DNA from: Chelatococcus reniformis
GTDB lineage: Bacteria > Pseudomonadota > Alphaproteobacteria > Rhizobiales > Beijerinckiaceae
Reading direction: 5' to 3'
NCBI RefSeq assembly: GCF_014640075.1
Contig: NZ_BMGG01000002.1
Span: forward strand, 620,001 to 684,000
DNA length: 64,000 nt
The position numbers and the translations under genes were made by a program. The notes under the pieces were generated by a model. That model had not been told where the DNA came from, searched no databases, and saw only the letters and a list, made by a program, of their open reading frames with translations. Of the stretch, positions 18,709 to 27,625 are shown piece by piece (positions within the stretch are counted from its first letter, which is position 1; the number at the start of each line of letters is the position of its first letter).

Positions 18709-19278
18709 AGAACCGGCCCGGTTAATGTCACATTAGGATTGCGCCGTCGCGGCGGCCGTGGCGTTGCGCTGACGCAACATTCGGCTTGCCAACCACGGCG
18801 CTGGCTATGTAATGAACACAGACCCGTTTCGACGTGGCGTGCGCCTGCCAGATCGGCGGACGGCGCCACCTTCCGGAACGACGAGCGGGCAAGCACAGCC
18901 AGTGCTTCTTTACGCTCGCCCGGTTGTTCGACGGCAGCGACGACGGATGTCGGCACGTCGGTACGGGGCTGCGAGCTGCCGCTTTGCAGCACCTTTCGTC
19001 CGCGCACGCCCCTGGCGGTGTCTCGGAATTCACGAGGACTCATTGGATGGGCGTCTACGCTGATCCGGCCCAGTTCGCCCCGTCCGCCGCAGACCGCGGC
19101 GCGGCAGGCGCGGGCTGCGCCAGTGGCCAGCCCGTCTGGATATCCTGCTTCCCTCATCCCCTGATCATTGGCCCCGGAACCAACGGGAGCCGTCGTGGTG
19201 CAGCCAGGCGAAATCCGCCGTCCGCCTCAGGCCGACGGCGCGTACGCTGGCCGTGCGCCACGGACATGGAAGTTCAAT
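18709..19278. other. divergent amiC-rne region, probable long rne leader
   Basis: About 570 bp with no convincing gene. A possible sigma-70 promoter for rne is TTGCCA at 18786 and TGTAAT at 18808 (16-base spacer), which would give a leader of some 450 nt. A hairpin at 18883-18917 pairs GAGCG/CGCTC and AAGCAC/GTGCTT. Long structured leaders through which RNase E controls its own mRNA are known in other bacteria; that role is inferred here. An in-frame GTG/ATG far upstream of the rne start would add a non-conserved N-terminus and was not used. Confidence 0.4.
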
Positions 19279-22257
19279 ATGCCCAACAAGATGCTTATCG
19301 ACGCGTCCCACCCGGAGGAGACCCGGGTCGTCGTGGTGCGCGGACAGAAGGTCGAGGAATTCGACTTCGAATCGGCTAGTCGCCGCCAACTTCGCGGCAA
19401 CATCTACCTGGCGAAGGTCACGCGGGTCGAACCTTCGCTGCAGGCAGCGTTCGTCGAATACGGTGGCAACCGCCACGGCTTTCTGGCCTTCAGCGAAATT
19501 CATCCCGACTACTACCAAATCCCGATCGCGGACCGGCAGGCGCTGCTCGCCGAGCACGCCGAAGCCGCCGAGCGCGAGGAGCGCGACGACGACCGCCCCT
19601 CCCGTCGCAAGCCACGGCGCGAGCGCGGCATGCGGGCGCGGACGAGCGAATCGATCAGCGCCGACGCTCCGCTTGCCATCGACGAGGCTGCGCCTCACGG
19701 CTCCCCGGACGCTACGCTCACCGCGGGCGACGCCGACCATGGCGAGCCTCTCGAGGGCGAGCCCGCGGCCGTTCATGGCCCGGAGATCGATCCAGGCGAT
19801 CCGGATTCGCCCGCAGCAAGCGAGGCGCAGGTCGCGGCCGAGCCGCGCGACCGCGACGACGACGGGATTGCGGCAGTTGCAGCCGCCGAAGGCCCTTCCG
19901 ACGAAAGCCCCGCCGCCGAAGGCACTGCTCCAGAGGCCGCCGGGGCGGACGCCGTGGCCGAGCCGGTGGTCACGGAAGAGGCGCCTGCTGCGAACGAAGC
20001 CGGTCCGGCCGCGGCGCTGAGCGAGCCCGACGCCGCGCAGGTCGCGGAGGTACCGGAGGACGGGGCCGTCGCAGCGCGAGCCGACACCGACAAGGATGGT
20101 GACGGCGAGGAGGATGACGAGGACGAAGAAGAGGAGGAGGAGGAGACCGTCGAGCACGTCGGCGGCACCGACGCCCTCGAGGAGTTGCCGGAGCGCCGCT
20201 TCCGTCCGAGCCGCCGCCAGTACAAGATCCAGGAGGTCATCAAGCGCCGGCAGATCCTGCTCGTGCAGGTGGTCAAGGAAGAGCGCGGCAACAAAGGGGC
20301 GGCGCTCACGACCTATCTGTCGCTCGCGGGCCGGTATTCGGTGCTGATGCCGAACACCGCGCGCGGCGGCGGCATTTCCCGCAAGATCACCAATTCCGGC
20401 GACCGCAAGCGGCTCAAGGAGATCGCTCAGGAGCTCGAGGTGCCCGAGGGCATGGGCATCATCCTGCGCACGGCGGGCGCGGCGCGCACCAAGCCCGAGG
20501 TCAAGCGCGACTTCGAGTATCTACTGCGGCTTTGGGAGAGCGTGCGGGAGCTCACGCTCCGATCCACCGCGCCGGCCCTGGTCTACGAGGAGGGCTCGCT
20601 GATCAAGCGGGCCATCCGCGACCTCTACAACAAGGACATCGACGAGGTTCAGGTGTCCGGCGAGGAGGCGTATCGCGAGGCCAAGAACTTCATGCGCATG
20701 CTCATGCCGAGCCATGCCAAGGCGGTGCAGCCCTATCGCGGCACGCAGCCGCTGTTTGCCCAGTATGGGGTCGAGCCCCAGCTCGATGCCATGTTCTCCA
20801 ACCAGGTGACGCTGCGGTCGGGCGGATACATCGTCATCAATCCGACGGAGGCGCTCGTCTCCATCGATGTGAACTCCGGCCGCTCGACCCGCGAACACTC
20901 CATCGAAGACACGGCGCTACGCACCAACCTCGAAGCGGCCGACGAAATCGCCCGCCAGCTTCGGCTGCGTGACCTGGCCGGCCTCATCGTGATCGATTTC
21001 ATCGATATGGAGGAGAGCCGCAACAATCGCGCCGTCGAAAAGCGGATGAAGGAATGCCTGAAGAACGATCGGGCGCGCATCCAGGTCGGCCGCATCTCGC
21101 CGTTCGGGCTCATGGAGATGTCGCGCCAGCGCATCCGCACCGGCGTCCTGGAGAGCTCTTCCGTTCCCTGCCCGCACTGCGGCGGCATCGGCACCGTGCG
21201 GGCCGTTCCCTCGATCGCGCTGCACGTGCTGCGGCTGCTCGAGGATACGCTGATCCGCAGCAGCACGCATAACCTCGTCATCCGGACGCGGACCGAAGTC
21301 GCGCTGTACATCCTCAACCAGAAGAGAACGCACCTGCGCGACCTGGAGACCCGTTTCGGTGTCGAGGTCATGATCCAGGCCGACGATCAGCTGACAGGGT
21401 CAAGCCATTGCCAGTTGGAGCGCGGCGAGCCGGCGACGGGCGTCGTGCGGGCGCCGACGACCGGCATCCGGATCGACGCGCTGATGCCTCCCGAGGATTT
21501 CGTCGAGGACGCCGACATCGACGCCGAGGTGGAGGAGGAAGCCGAAGCCGAGGCCGAGGGCGCCGACGAAGGCCGTCGCGAGGGCGATGAGGGCGACGCC
21601 GAATCGCCGCGCCGCCGCCGCCGCCGCCGCCGCCGGTCGGGTCGTAGCGGCGACGAGGCCGCCGCCGATGACGCGGGCGTCGAAGACGCAGCGGCACCGG
21701 GCGGCGACGACGGGGAGCCAGGCGATGCCGAGTCGGCCGAGGCCGAGGCCGAGGCCGAGGAGGTGGCTGAAGGCGGCGAGAAGCCGGTGCGCGACGACGA
21801 GGACGCCGACGAGCCGCGCGCCGGACGGCGCCGGCGGCGCGGCCGGCGCGGCGGCCGCCGCGAGCGGGACGGCGAAACCGAGGGCGAGACGCTCGTCGCC
21901 GAGGGTGAGCCCGACGTCGTGACCGCCGCTGAGGCCGCGCAGGGGCTTGAAGAGGCGTTGGTTCAGGACGTCGCGGTTGCGGTCGAGCCAGACGAGTTGT
22001 CCCTCCCCGGCATCACCGAGGCAACGCCGTCCGAGCCGGAGCCCCCTGCGCCCGTCGCCGAAGCGGTTCCCGCCGCAGAGGCTCTCGGGACACAGGCTGC
22101 TGCCGATGTGCAGGTTGCCGACGAGGTTGCTGCAACGCCGGCGACGCCGCGCGCGTCTGAACCGGAAACGATCGTTATCGAGCAGCAGATCGATCCCAAC
22201 CGTCCGCGGCGCAGTGGATGGTGGTCCCGGGCCAAGACGGCGATTACCGGCGGCTGA
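19279..22257 (+). CDS. rne: ribonuclease E
   Basis: Endonuclease for rRNA processing and mRNA decay, scaffold of the degradosome. 992 residues. The N-terminus NKMLIDASHPEETRVVV leads into an S1 domain (RGNIYLAKVTRVEPSLQAAFVEYG). That domain is interrupted at about residues 96-300 by a long, strongly acidic low-complexity insert and resumes at QILLVQVVKEERGNKGA. The DNase I-like catalytic part has SIDVNSGR near 530 and VIDFIDME, the two Mg-binding aspartates. The Zn-link motif CPHC is near 630. The C-terminal third is disordered with Arg-rich patches near 777 and 850 for RNA and partner binding. The acidic insert within S1 is seen in alphaproteobacterial RNase E. Confidence 0.96.
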   Translation: MPNKMLIDASHPEETRVVVVRGQKVEEFDFESASRRQLRGNIYLAKVTRVEPSLQAAFVEYGGNRHGFLAFSEIHPDYYQIPIADRQALLAEHAEAAEREERDDDRPSRRKPRRERGMRARTSESISADAPLAIDEAAPHGSPDATLTAGDADHGEPLEGEPAAVHGPEIDPGDPDSPAASEAQVAAEPRDRDDDGIAAVAAAEGPSDESPAAEGTAPEAAGADAVAEPVVTEEAPAANEAGPAAALSEPDAAQVAEVPEDGAVAARADTDKDGDGEEDDEDEEEEEEETVEHVGGTDALEELPERRFRPSRRQYKIQEVIKRRQILLVQVVKEERGNKGAALTTYLSLAGRYSVLMPNTARGGGISRKITNSGDRKRLKEIAQELEVPEGMGIILRTAGAARTKPEVKRDFEYLLRLWESVRELTLRSTAPALVYEEGSLIKRAIRDLYNKDIDEVQVSGEEAYREAKNFMRMLMPSHAKAVQPYRGTQPLFAQYGVEPQLDAMFSNQVTLRSGGYIVINPTEALVSIDVNSGRSTREHSIEDTALRTNLEAADEIARQLRLRDLAGLIVIDFIDMEESRNNRAVEKRMKECLKNDRARIQVGRISPFGLMEMSRQRIRTGVLESSSVPCPHCGGIGTVRAVPSIALHVLRLLEDTLIRSSTHNLVIRTRTEVALYILNQKRTHLRDLETRFGVEVMIQADDQLTGSSHCQLERGEPATGVVRAPTTGIRIDALMPPEDFVEDADIDAEVEEEAEAEAEGADEGRREGDEGDAESPRRRRRRRRRSGRSGDEAAADDAGVEDAAAPGGDDGEPGDAESAEAEAEAEEVAEGGEKPVRDDEDADEPRAGRRRRRGRRGGRRERDGETEGETLVAEGEPDVVTAAEAAQGLEEALVQDVAVAVEPDELSLPGITEATPSEPEPPAPVAEAVPAAEALGTQAAADVQVADEVAATPATPRASEPETIVIEQQIDPNRPRRSGWWSRAKTAITGG

Positions 22258-22296
22258 GCGAGCCGGCGTTCCTCACGGGGGGGCGCCGCCATCGCC

Positions 22297-22400
22297 TAGA
22301 GCGTTTTCGAGCGAAGTGGACGCCGGTTCGCGTGAAGAAAACGCGGTAAAACAAATAGATAGCGCATTTCCGCGGTTCGAAGAAACGCGGAAATGCTCTA
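22297..22400 (+). repeat. R1 two-hairpin intergenic repeat, copy A
   Basis: 104-bp element, one of three in the window. It contains GCGTTTTC...GAAAACGC and a second stem built on GCATTTC...GAAATGC, so it can fold into two hairpins. The first 49 bases are identical to the reverse complement of copy B; eight mismatches fall in the rest. It sits between the 3' ends of rne and the MFS gene, which are convergent. Confidence 0.9.
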
Positions 22401-22464
22401 AAAGCCGCGCAGCCGGAGACCATCCGGCTGCGCGGGCAAGCCACCGCTTGGTCGACCCGCCGTG

Positions 22465-23967
22465 TCACGTCGCTTTGGGCGTCACTGGGTCGGCCACGGT
22501 GGTGCGCAGCGGCCGCTCCTCCATGAACGCCAGAAACGTCAGGGCGATGGCGAGCCCGAGGGCCGCCGCCGCGAAGATCCAACGAAACACCGGAGCGAGA
22601 TCGCCGCCGGCGGCCGGGCTTGAGAACGTCTCGAGCGAGGACACCGGCACGCCGACGAGCGCGCTGCCGCCCAGCAGGATAGCGCCGAACACGGCCACGA
22701 TGACGGCGGCCCCGAGTTGCCGGAAGAAGTTCATGGTCGCCGTCGCGGTGCCGAGCTGGTGGACCTTGACGGCGTTCTGAATCGAGATCGTCGAGACGGG
22801 CAGCAGTGTGCCGAGGCCCATGCTGCTGGCCGCGAGCAGCACCTCGACCTGCCAGAACGGCAGCCCGCTCGGCCACACCGCCAGAGCGAGTTGGGCGAGG
22901 ATGCCGAGAGAGAGGCCGACAAGCGCCACACGCTTGTAGCGGCGCACATACATCATGAATCGTCCGGAAATCGTCGCTCCGGCGACGGTGCCGATCATCA
23001 GCGGGATCAGCGCGACGCCGGAATCGCTCGCCGAAAGATGCATCACGAGCTCGAAATAGAGCGGCGCGTAGATGCTGAGTCCGACGAAGGTGCCCATGCC
23101 GAAACAGGCCGCCAGCGTGCCGAACATGACCACGCGGTTGGCCAGGACCTCGGTCGGGATCAGCGGCTCCGCGGCCCGGCGCTGGCGTAGCGCGAACAGC
23201 CCCCAGAGGGCGGCCGAGACGGCAAAGGTCCCGAACACCTCGGGCGAGATCCAGGCGTAGCGCGTCCCGCCCCACGACAGCGCCAGCAGCAGCGATACGG
23301 TCGCCGCGACCAGGAGGCCCGCGCCGGCGAAGTCGAGCTTGTGGGGCCGCTCGTGCCGCGGCAGCCGGCGCAGCAGGGAGTTCGCCATCCAGAACGCCAG
23401 CCCGCCCAGCGGCAGGTTGATCCAGAAGATCACCGACCAGTGCAGGTGCTGAGAGATCAGGCCACCGAGCACGGGCCCGACGAGGCTCGACAGCGCGAAG
23501 ACGCTCGCCACGTGCGCCTGATAGCGTGACCGCTCGCGCGGCGGCAGGATATCGCCAAGGATCGTCTGCGCCAGCGAGATCAGCCCGCCGCCGCCGAGCC
23601 CCTGCAAGGCGCGGGCGACGATCAGCGCGTAGATCGACGGCGCCAGCGCGCAGGCCACGGAGCCGGCGACGAAGGTGGCGATAGCCACCAGCATGGCGAG
23701 GCGCCGCCCCCAGATGTCGCTCGCCTTGCCGTAGAGGGGAGTCACCACCGTGGACGACAGCAGATAGATCGTCACCACCCACGGCAGGTGCTCGACATCG
23801 CCCAGATCCTTGCCGATGGTTGCGAGCGCGGTCGCCACGATGGTCTGATCGAGCGCCGCCAGCAGCATCGCCAGGACCACGCCGAACAGAATTGCATGGA
23901 TCTCGCGCTGGGTGAGTTGCACGGGCGGCGGCAGCTGGGCGGCGGAACTCGGCAGGGGAACGTTCAT
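22465..23967 (-). CDS. MFS drug exporter, DHA2 (14-TM) family
   Basis: Inner-membrane proton-driven exporter of about 500 residues with some 14 hydrophobic segments. The motif LDQTIVATALATIG near residue 35 is the motif D1 of the DHA2 group, WVVTIYLLSSTVVTPLYGKASDIWGRR carries the loop 2-3 motif A in two parts, and ALQGLGGGGLISLA is the antiporter motif. I chose the second of two adjacent ATGs (23967) because GAGG lies at proper distance from it. No membrane-fusion partner is adjacent, so it probably works alone. Substrate cannot be predicted. Divergent neighbour: none close; the aminotransferase gene lies upstream on the same strand. Confidence 0.85.
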   Translation of the reverse strand: MNVPLPSSAAQLPPPVQLTQREIHAILFGVVLAMLLAALDQTIVATALATIGKDLGDVEHLPWVVTIYLLSSTVVTPLYGKASDIWGRRLAMLVAIATFVAGSVACALAPSIYALIVARALQGLGGGGLISLAQTILGDILPPRERSRYQAHVASVFALSSLVGPVLGGLISQHLHWSVIFWINLPLGGLAFWMANSLLRRLPRHERPHKLDFAGAGLLVAATVSLLLALSWGGTRYAWISPEVFGTFAVSAALWGLFALRQRRAAEPLIPTEVLANRVVMFGTLAACFGMGTFVGLSIYAPLYFELVMHLSASDSGVALIPLMIGTVAGATISGRFMMYVRRYKRVALVGLSLGILAQLALAVWPSGLPFWQVEVLLAASSMGLGTLLPVSTISIQNAVKVHQLGTATATMNFFRQLGAAVIVAVFGAILLGGSALVGVPVSSLETFSSPAAGGDLAPVFRWIFAAAALGLAIALTFLAFMEERPLRTTVADPVTPKAT

Positions 23968-24141
23968 CATGGGCCTCGGCAAGCGTCCGCCGCGCCCCGC
24001 ACGGGCTCCGCTCCACGGCTTCGGGCCGATCGGAAATGCCTCGGGGCTCGCCGGCGAAGACCGGCGTTCAAAGACGCAGCACGGCGCCGGCGGACACCCT
24101 CTATGGATTGCTGGAGATTTGGTCCATCCAGGCCCGCCGCG

Positions 24142-25440
24142 CTAGCGGCGCTGCAGCCAGCCGCGAAGCCGACGCATGCATTCGCGGCATGTCTCGTGCG
24201 AACCGGCGAAGGACAAGCGCAGGAATTGCGGGCCTCGCTCCGGGTCGAAATCGAGCCCCGGCGTCGCGGCGACCCCGATTTCCTCCAGCATTTGCTGGCA
24301 CAAGGCGTGCGAGTCATCTGTCCAACGCGAAACGTCGACGTATGCGTAGAAGGCACCGTCGATCGGCGCGACCGTGAGTCCCATCCGCGGCAGCTCGTGG
24401 AGCAGCAGCGCCCGGTTGGCGGCATAGACGGCACGGACCGCCTCCAGCTCCGCGGTGGCGTCGAACGCCGCCTCGGCCGCCACCTGACTGAGATATGGAG
24501 GCGAGATGTAGAGGTTCTGCGCCAGCCGCTCGATCGGCCGCACCAGCCGCTCCGGAACCACCAGCCAACCGACCCGCCAGCCGGTCATGCAATAGTATTT
24601 GGAGAACGAGTTCACGACCACGGCGTCCGCGTCGAAGGCCAGGGCCGTCTGCGCGGGCGCCTCGTAGGTCAGGCCGTGATAGATCTCGTCGGAGATGAAC
24701 CAGAGCCCGCGCCGGCGGCTGACCGCGGCGAGCTCTGCGAGTTCGGCGCCGGGTATCATGGTGCCCGTGGGATTGGCCGGGCTCATGGCCAGCAGGCCGG
24801 ACAGGCGGTGTGCCGGATCAGCGCGCCCGAGCGCATGCGCACCGAGCACCCAGTTGTCCGTGGCCGAGACGTCGACCGCTACCGTCTCGATGTCGAGTGC
24901 CGCGAAGATGTTGCGATAGGCCGGATAGCCAGGCTGTGCGACGGCGACGCGGGCGCCGGGCTCGAACAGGGCCAGGAACGCCAGGACAAAGCCGCCCGAC
25001 GAGCCGGTGGTCACCACGACGCGCTCGGGACTGACGTCCACGCCATAGGCGTCCCGATAGTGCCGGGCGATTCGCTGCCGCAGCGACGGCAGCCCCAGAG
25101 CCTCGGTGTAGCCGACATGGCCGCCGGCGAGCGCCGCCTGTGCCGCCTCCAGGACACGCGCCGGGGACGGCGCCGATGGCTGCCCGACTTCCATGTGGAC
25201 GATGTCGCCGCCCTGCCTTTCTTTCGCCTTCGCGGCGGACAAGACATCCATGGCGAGGAACGGGGCGACGCGCGCGATGCGCGAGGCGACCTGGGCCCCG
25301 CGAGGCGTTGCCGCTACGGCGGCATGGTCGACGGCGGCAGCCCCTCGGGGGGTGTCGTGGCGGGCGACTGTCGTAGGCAAACGGCGCTCCAAGGCGTTGT
25401 TAAGGCGCGCACGATACGTCACACGTAAGCGGCCCGCCAT
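24142..25440 (-). CDS. PLP-dependent aminotransferase, class I/II fold
   Basis: Aspartate-aminotransferase-fold enzyme. The PLP lysine is in NSFSKYYCMTGWRVGW, the conserved NPTGT appears as SPANPTGTMI, and DEIYHGLTY holds the PLP-ring aspartate and tyrosine; the C-terminal arginine is in FLRLSFAGSHE. Family members usually begin shortly before the sequence AMDVLSAAKAKE, so the true start may lie near 25300 rather than at the ATG at 25440 used here; the extra N-terminal 60 residues look unstructured and have no clear ribosome site. Substrate is not clear: tyrosine, aspartate or a methionine-cycle keto acid are all possible. It is divergent from the DsbA-like gene. Confidence 0.85.
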   Translation of the reverse strand: MAGRLRVTYRARLNNALERRLPTTVARHDTPRGAAAVDHAAVAATPRGAQVASRIARVAPFLAMDVLSAAKAKERQGGDIVHMEVGQPSAPSPARVLEAAQAALAGGHVGYTEALGLPSLRQRIARHYRDAYGVDVSPERVVVTTGSSGGFVLAFLALFEPGARVAVAQPGYPAYRNIFAALDIETVAVDVSATDNWVLGAHALGRADPAHRLSGLLAMSPANPTGTMIPGAELAELAAVSRRRGLWFISDEIYHGLTYEAPAQTALAFDADAVVVNSFSKYYCMTGWRVGWLVVPERLVRPIERLAQNLYISPPYLSQVAAEAAFDATAELEAVRAVYAANRALLLHELPRMGLTVAPIDGAFYAYVDVSRWTDDSHALCQQMLEEIGVAATPGLDFDPERGPQFLRLSFAGSHETCRECMRRLRGWLQRR

Positions 25441-25529
25441 TGTCGCTGCCGACCGGCAGCGGGGCGGGCGGACCCCAATCCGCGCCATCGCGGCCCAGCC
25501 TGCGGCGCGCTCATGACGATGGGAATCCC

Positions 25530-26327
25530 ATGATTCGAAGCGCTCGGCTCTTTTCCCCCCGGCTCACCCGCGCACTCGCCGGGATCGGGCTGACGCTCGC
25601 GCTTACGGCCGGGATGTTGCATCCGGTACGGGCCGCCGACATCACGCCCGAACAGAAGACCGCCATCGAGGCCATCGTTCGCGGCTACATCATCAACCAC
25701 CCAGAGGTGCTGCAGGAGGCGATGGTCGAGCTGGAGAAGCGCCAGCAACAGGCGCAGCAGTCGGCTCAGCGCGAGGCCTTGGCGACCGAGAAGGCGACGC
25801 TGTTCGATAGCCCCCACGCGACGGTGATCGGCAACCCGAAGGGCGACGTCACCCTGGTGGAGTTCTTCGATTACAACTGCCCCTACTGCAAGCGCGCGCT
25901 CGGCGACGTGACGGAACTCGCCAAGGCCGACCCCAACCTGCGCATCATCGTCCGCGACTTCCCGATGCTCGGACAGGAATCGGTCGAGGCCTCGAAGGTC
26001 GCGCTCGCCGTCAAGCAGCAGCTCGCCAGTGACAAGTTCTTTGAATTCCATACCAAGCTCATGGGCACCAAGGGCCGCGTCGGCAAGGAGCGGGCGGTCG
26101 CCGTCGCCAAGGAGCTGGGCGTCGACATGACCAGGCTCGCCAAGGACGAGGCCTCGCCCGAGATCCAGTCTGCGATCGACGAGAGCGTGCGCCTGGGCGA
26201 CAAGCTCGGCCTGACCGGCACGCCGTCCTTCGTCATCGGCGACGAGGTGGTCTCGGGCGCTGTGGGCGTGGAGCCGTTGAAGCAGGCTGTTGCCGCCGTC
26301 CGCAAGTGCGGCAAGGCAACGTGCTAG
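25530..26327 (+). CDS. periplasmic DsbA-family thiol oxidoreductase (ScsC/DsbA2-like)
   Basis: Secreted thioredoxin-fold protein of 265 residues. A signal peptide (LTRALAGIGLTLALTAG, cleavage near VRAAD) is followed by an N-terminal charged helix (LQEAMVELEKRQQQAQ) typical of oligomeric ScsC/DsbA2 proteins, then the active site FFDYNCPYCKRAL and the cis-proline loop GTPSFVIGD. CPYC differs from the CPHC of classic DsbA, and with the oligomerisation helix this suggests isomerase or reductase-like work as much as oxidation. ATG at 25530 gives the intact signal peptide. Two cysteines outside the active site lie at the very C-terminus (RKCGKATC). Confidence 0.92.
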   Translation: MIRSARLFSPRLTRALAGIGLTLALTAGMLHPVRAADITPEQKTAIEAIVRGYIINHPEVLQEAMVELEKRQQQAQQSAQREALATEKATLFDSPHATVIGNPKGDVTLVEFFDYNCPYCKRALGDVTELAKADPNLRIIVRDFPMLGQESVEASKVALAVKQQLASDKFFEFHTKLMGTKGRVGKERAVAVAKELGVDMTRLAKDEASPEIQSAIDESVRLGDKLGLTGTPSFVIGDEVVSGAVGVEPLKQAVAAVRKCGKATC

Positions 26328-26335
26328 CGCACCTC

Positions 26336-26360
26336 GCGATCGAGTGGATCACTCGATCGC
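26336..26360. terminator. hairpin after the DsbA-like gene
   Basis: Perfect 11-bp stem GCGATCGAGTG / CACTCGATCGC around GAT, starting 9 bp after the stop codon. No T-run, so termination would need help. About 25 bp on, GGCTATGAGCA at 26388 resembles the start of the R2 repeat seen at 31200 and 46133, but the rest is diverged. Confidence 0.5.
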
Positions 26361-26609
26361 TCAGAAGCGCTCCAGGCCCGAAGGGCTATGAGCAGTCGTC
26401 ATTTGGATGCTTCCGATGCCGGCCGCGCGCACCGATGATGCGGCGGCTCCGGGACCTTGTGCAGCCGCGTGCCGGGTGGGCGCGCGCAGGCCGTGCTTGG
26501 CAGGTTGCCGGAGTTCGCGCTAAGACGCACCGCCGCCTCAGCCGAACTTTGCGAACCGCGGCACGATTCCGGTCCGCAGATTTCGGCTAAGATTGTTTTA
26601 AGTGCTGCT

Positions 26610-26650
26610 GGGATGTCCGAGCCCCCTCGTTGAGCGGGCTCGGACATCCC
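26610..26650 (+). promoter_or_regulatory. 15-bp perfect stem-loop upstream of aroQ
   Basis: GGGATGTCCGAGCCC and GGGCTCGGACATCCC flank an 11-base loop. It ends 31 bases before the aroQ start codon. There is no T-run, so this could be a terminator for an upstream transcript, a leader structure for aroQ-accB-accC, or a DNA-binding palindrome. The rest of the 354-bp gap after the DsbA-like gene shows only the hairpin listed above and no gene. Confidence 0.5.
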
Positions 26651-26681
26651 TGCCTGGAGCCAGGGGTCCGAGCTCGAAGTG

Positions 26682-27146
26682 ATGGTTGCATCACACGTTC
26701 ACGTCATCAACGGCCCAAACCTCAATCTGCTCGGCCGCCGCGAGCCGGAGACTTATGGCTCCGCCACGCTCGCCGACCTGGAGGCACAGCTTCGCACCCG
26801 GGCCGACGGGCTGGGTATCGGCCTTACCTTCCGCCAGAGCAATCGCGAGGGCGAGCTGATCGATTTCGTTCAGGAGGCGGGCCTCGCCGGCGCCGGCATC
26901 ATCTTCAACCCGGGCGGTTACACGCACACCTCGATCGCCCTGCGCGACGCCATCACCGGCGCCAACGCGCTGGTGATCGAAGTGCACCTCTCCAACATCC
27001 ACGCCCGTGAAAGCTTCCGTCACCGGTCCTACATCTCCCCGGTCGCCGCAGGGGTGATCTGCGGCCTGGGCGGACTGGGCTACGAACTCGCACTCGAGGC
27101 ACTCGTGCCGCTCCTGGCAGCACGCACCGGACATCAGCCAACATGA
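26682..27146 (+). CDS. aroQ: 3-dehydroquinate dehydratase, type II
   Basis: Third step of the shikimate pathway: dehydrates 3-dehydroquinate to 3-dehydroshikimate. The 154-residue product shows [16 protein letters not shown] at the N-terminus with the catalytic tyrosine, [17 protein letters not shown] with the essential arginine and asparagine, [29 protein letters not shown] with the catalytic histidine, and the usual [15 protein letters not shown] lies directly before the ATG and could also start it. It overlaps accB by four bases (ATGA), an arrangement conserved in Alphaproteobacteria, where aroQ precedes the acetyl-CoA carboxylase genes. Confidence 0.97.
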   Translation: MVASHVHVINGPNLNLLGRREPETYGSATLADLEAQLRTRADGLGIGLTFRQSNREGELIDFVQEAGLAGAGIIFNPGGYTHTSIALRDAITGANALVIEVHLSNIHARESFRHRSYISPVAAGVICGLGGLGYELALEALVPLLAARTGHQPT

Positions 27147-27622
27147 ACGACACTTCCCCCAAAGCCGCCGTCGAACAGGATCTCGTGCGCGAGCTCGCCC
27201 GCCTCATGTCGGAGACGGACCTGACCGAGATCGAGGTCGAGAAGGGCGATCTGCGCGTCCGCGTGGCGCGGACTCCGCCGGCTCAATTGGCCATGCCGGC
27301 CACGCCAACCTACCTGCCGGCGCCTGCCGCCCCCATTCCCGCAGCGATCGCGGCAGCGGCCCCGGCCTCGGCACGTCCGGCGGACCACCCGGGGGCCATC
27401 ACCTCGCCCATGGTCGGCACCGCCTATCGGCGCCCCTCGCCGGAATCGAAGCCGTTCATCGAGGTGGGCTCCAGGGTCGACGTCGGCGACAAGCTGCTCC
27501 TCGTGGAGGCGATGAAGACCTTCAACGACATCGTCGCCCCGCGCGCCGGCACGGTGGCCGCGATCTTCTTCGAAGATGGCCAGCCGGTCGAGTACGGCGA
27601 GCCGCTGCTCATCATCGAGTAG
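27143..27622 (+). CDS. accB: biotin carboxyl carrier protein of acetyl-CoA carboxylase
   Basis: Carries biotin between the carboxylase and transferase halves of acetyl-CoA carboxylase, the first step of fatty-acid synthesis. 159 residues: an N-terminal helical segment, an Ala/Pro-rich linker at about residues 45-88, and a biotinyl domain with the biotin lysine in [15 protein letters not shown] near residue 125. The thumb-like insert ([14 protein letters not shown]) is present. The usual EAMKM is EAMKT here, as in many Alphaproteobacteria. Its start overlaps aroQ, and accC follows after three bases, so the three genes form one operon. Confidence 0.97.
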   Translation: MNDTSPKAAVEQDLVRELARLMSETDLTEIEVEKGDLRVRVARTPPAQLAMPATPTYLPAPAAPIPAAIAAAAPASARPADHPGAITSPMVGTAYRRPSPESKPFIEVGSRVDVGDKLLLVEAMKTFNDIVAPRAGTVAAIFFEDGQPVEYGEPLLIIE

Positions 27623-27625
27623 ATC

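Noticed and set aside
19168-19278. Upstream in-frame start for rne that would add 37 residues
   Set aside because: The extension is not like RNase E N-termini, which begin NKMLID. ATG at 19279 fits.
22297-22400. Small protein-coding gene in the R1 repeat (frames reading AFSSEVDAGSREENA occur in all copies)
   Set aside because: The same peptide appears because the DNA repeats. There is no ribosome site, the frames run on into unrelated sequence, and the conserved feature is hairpin pairing.
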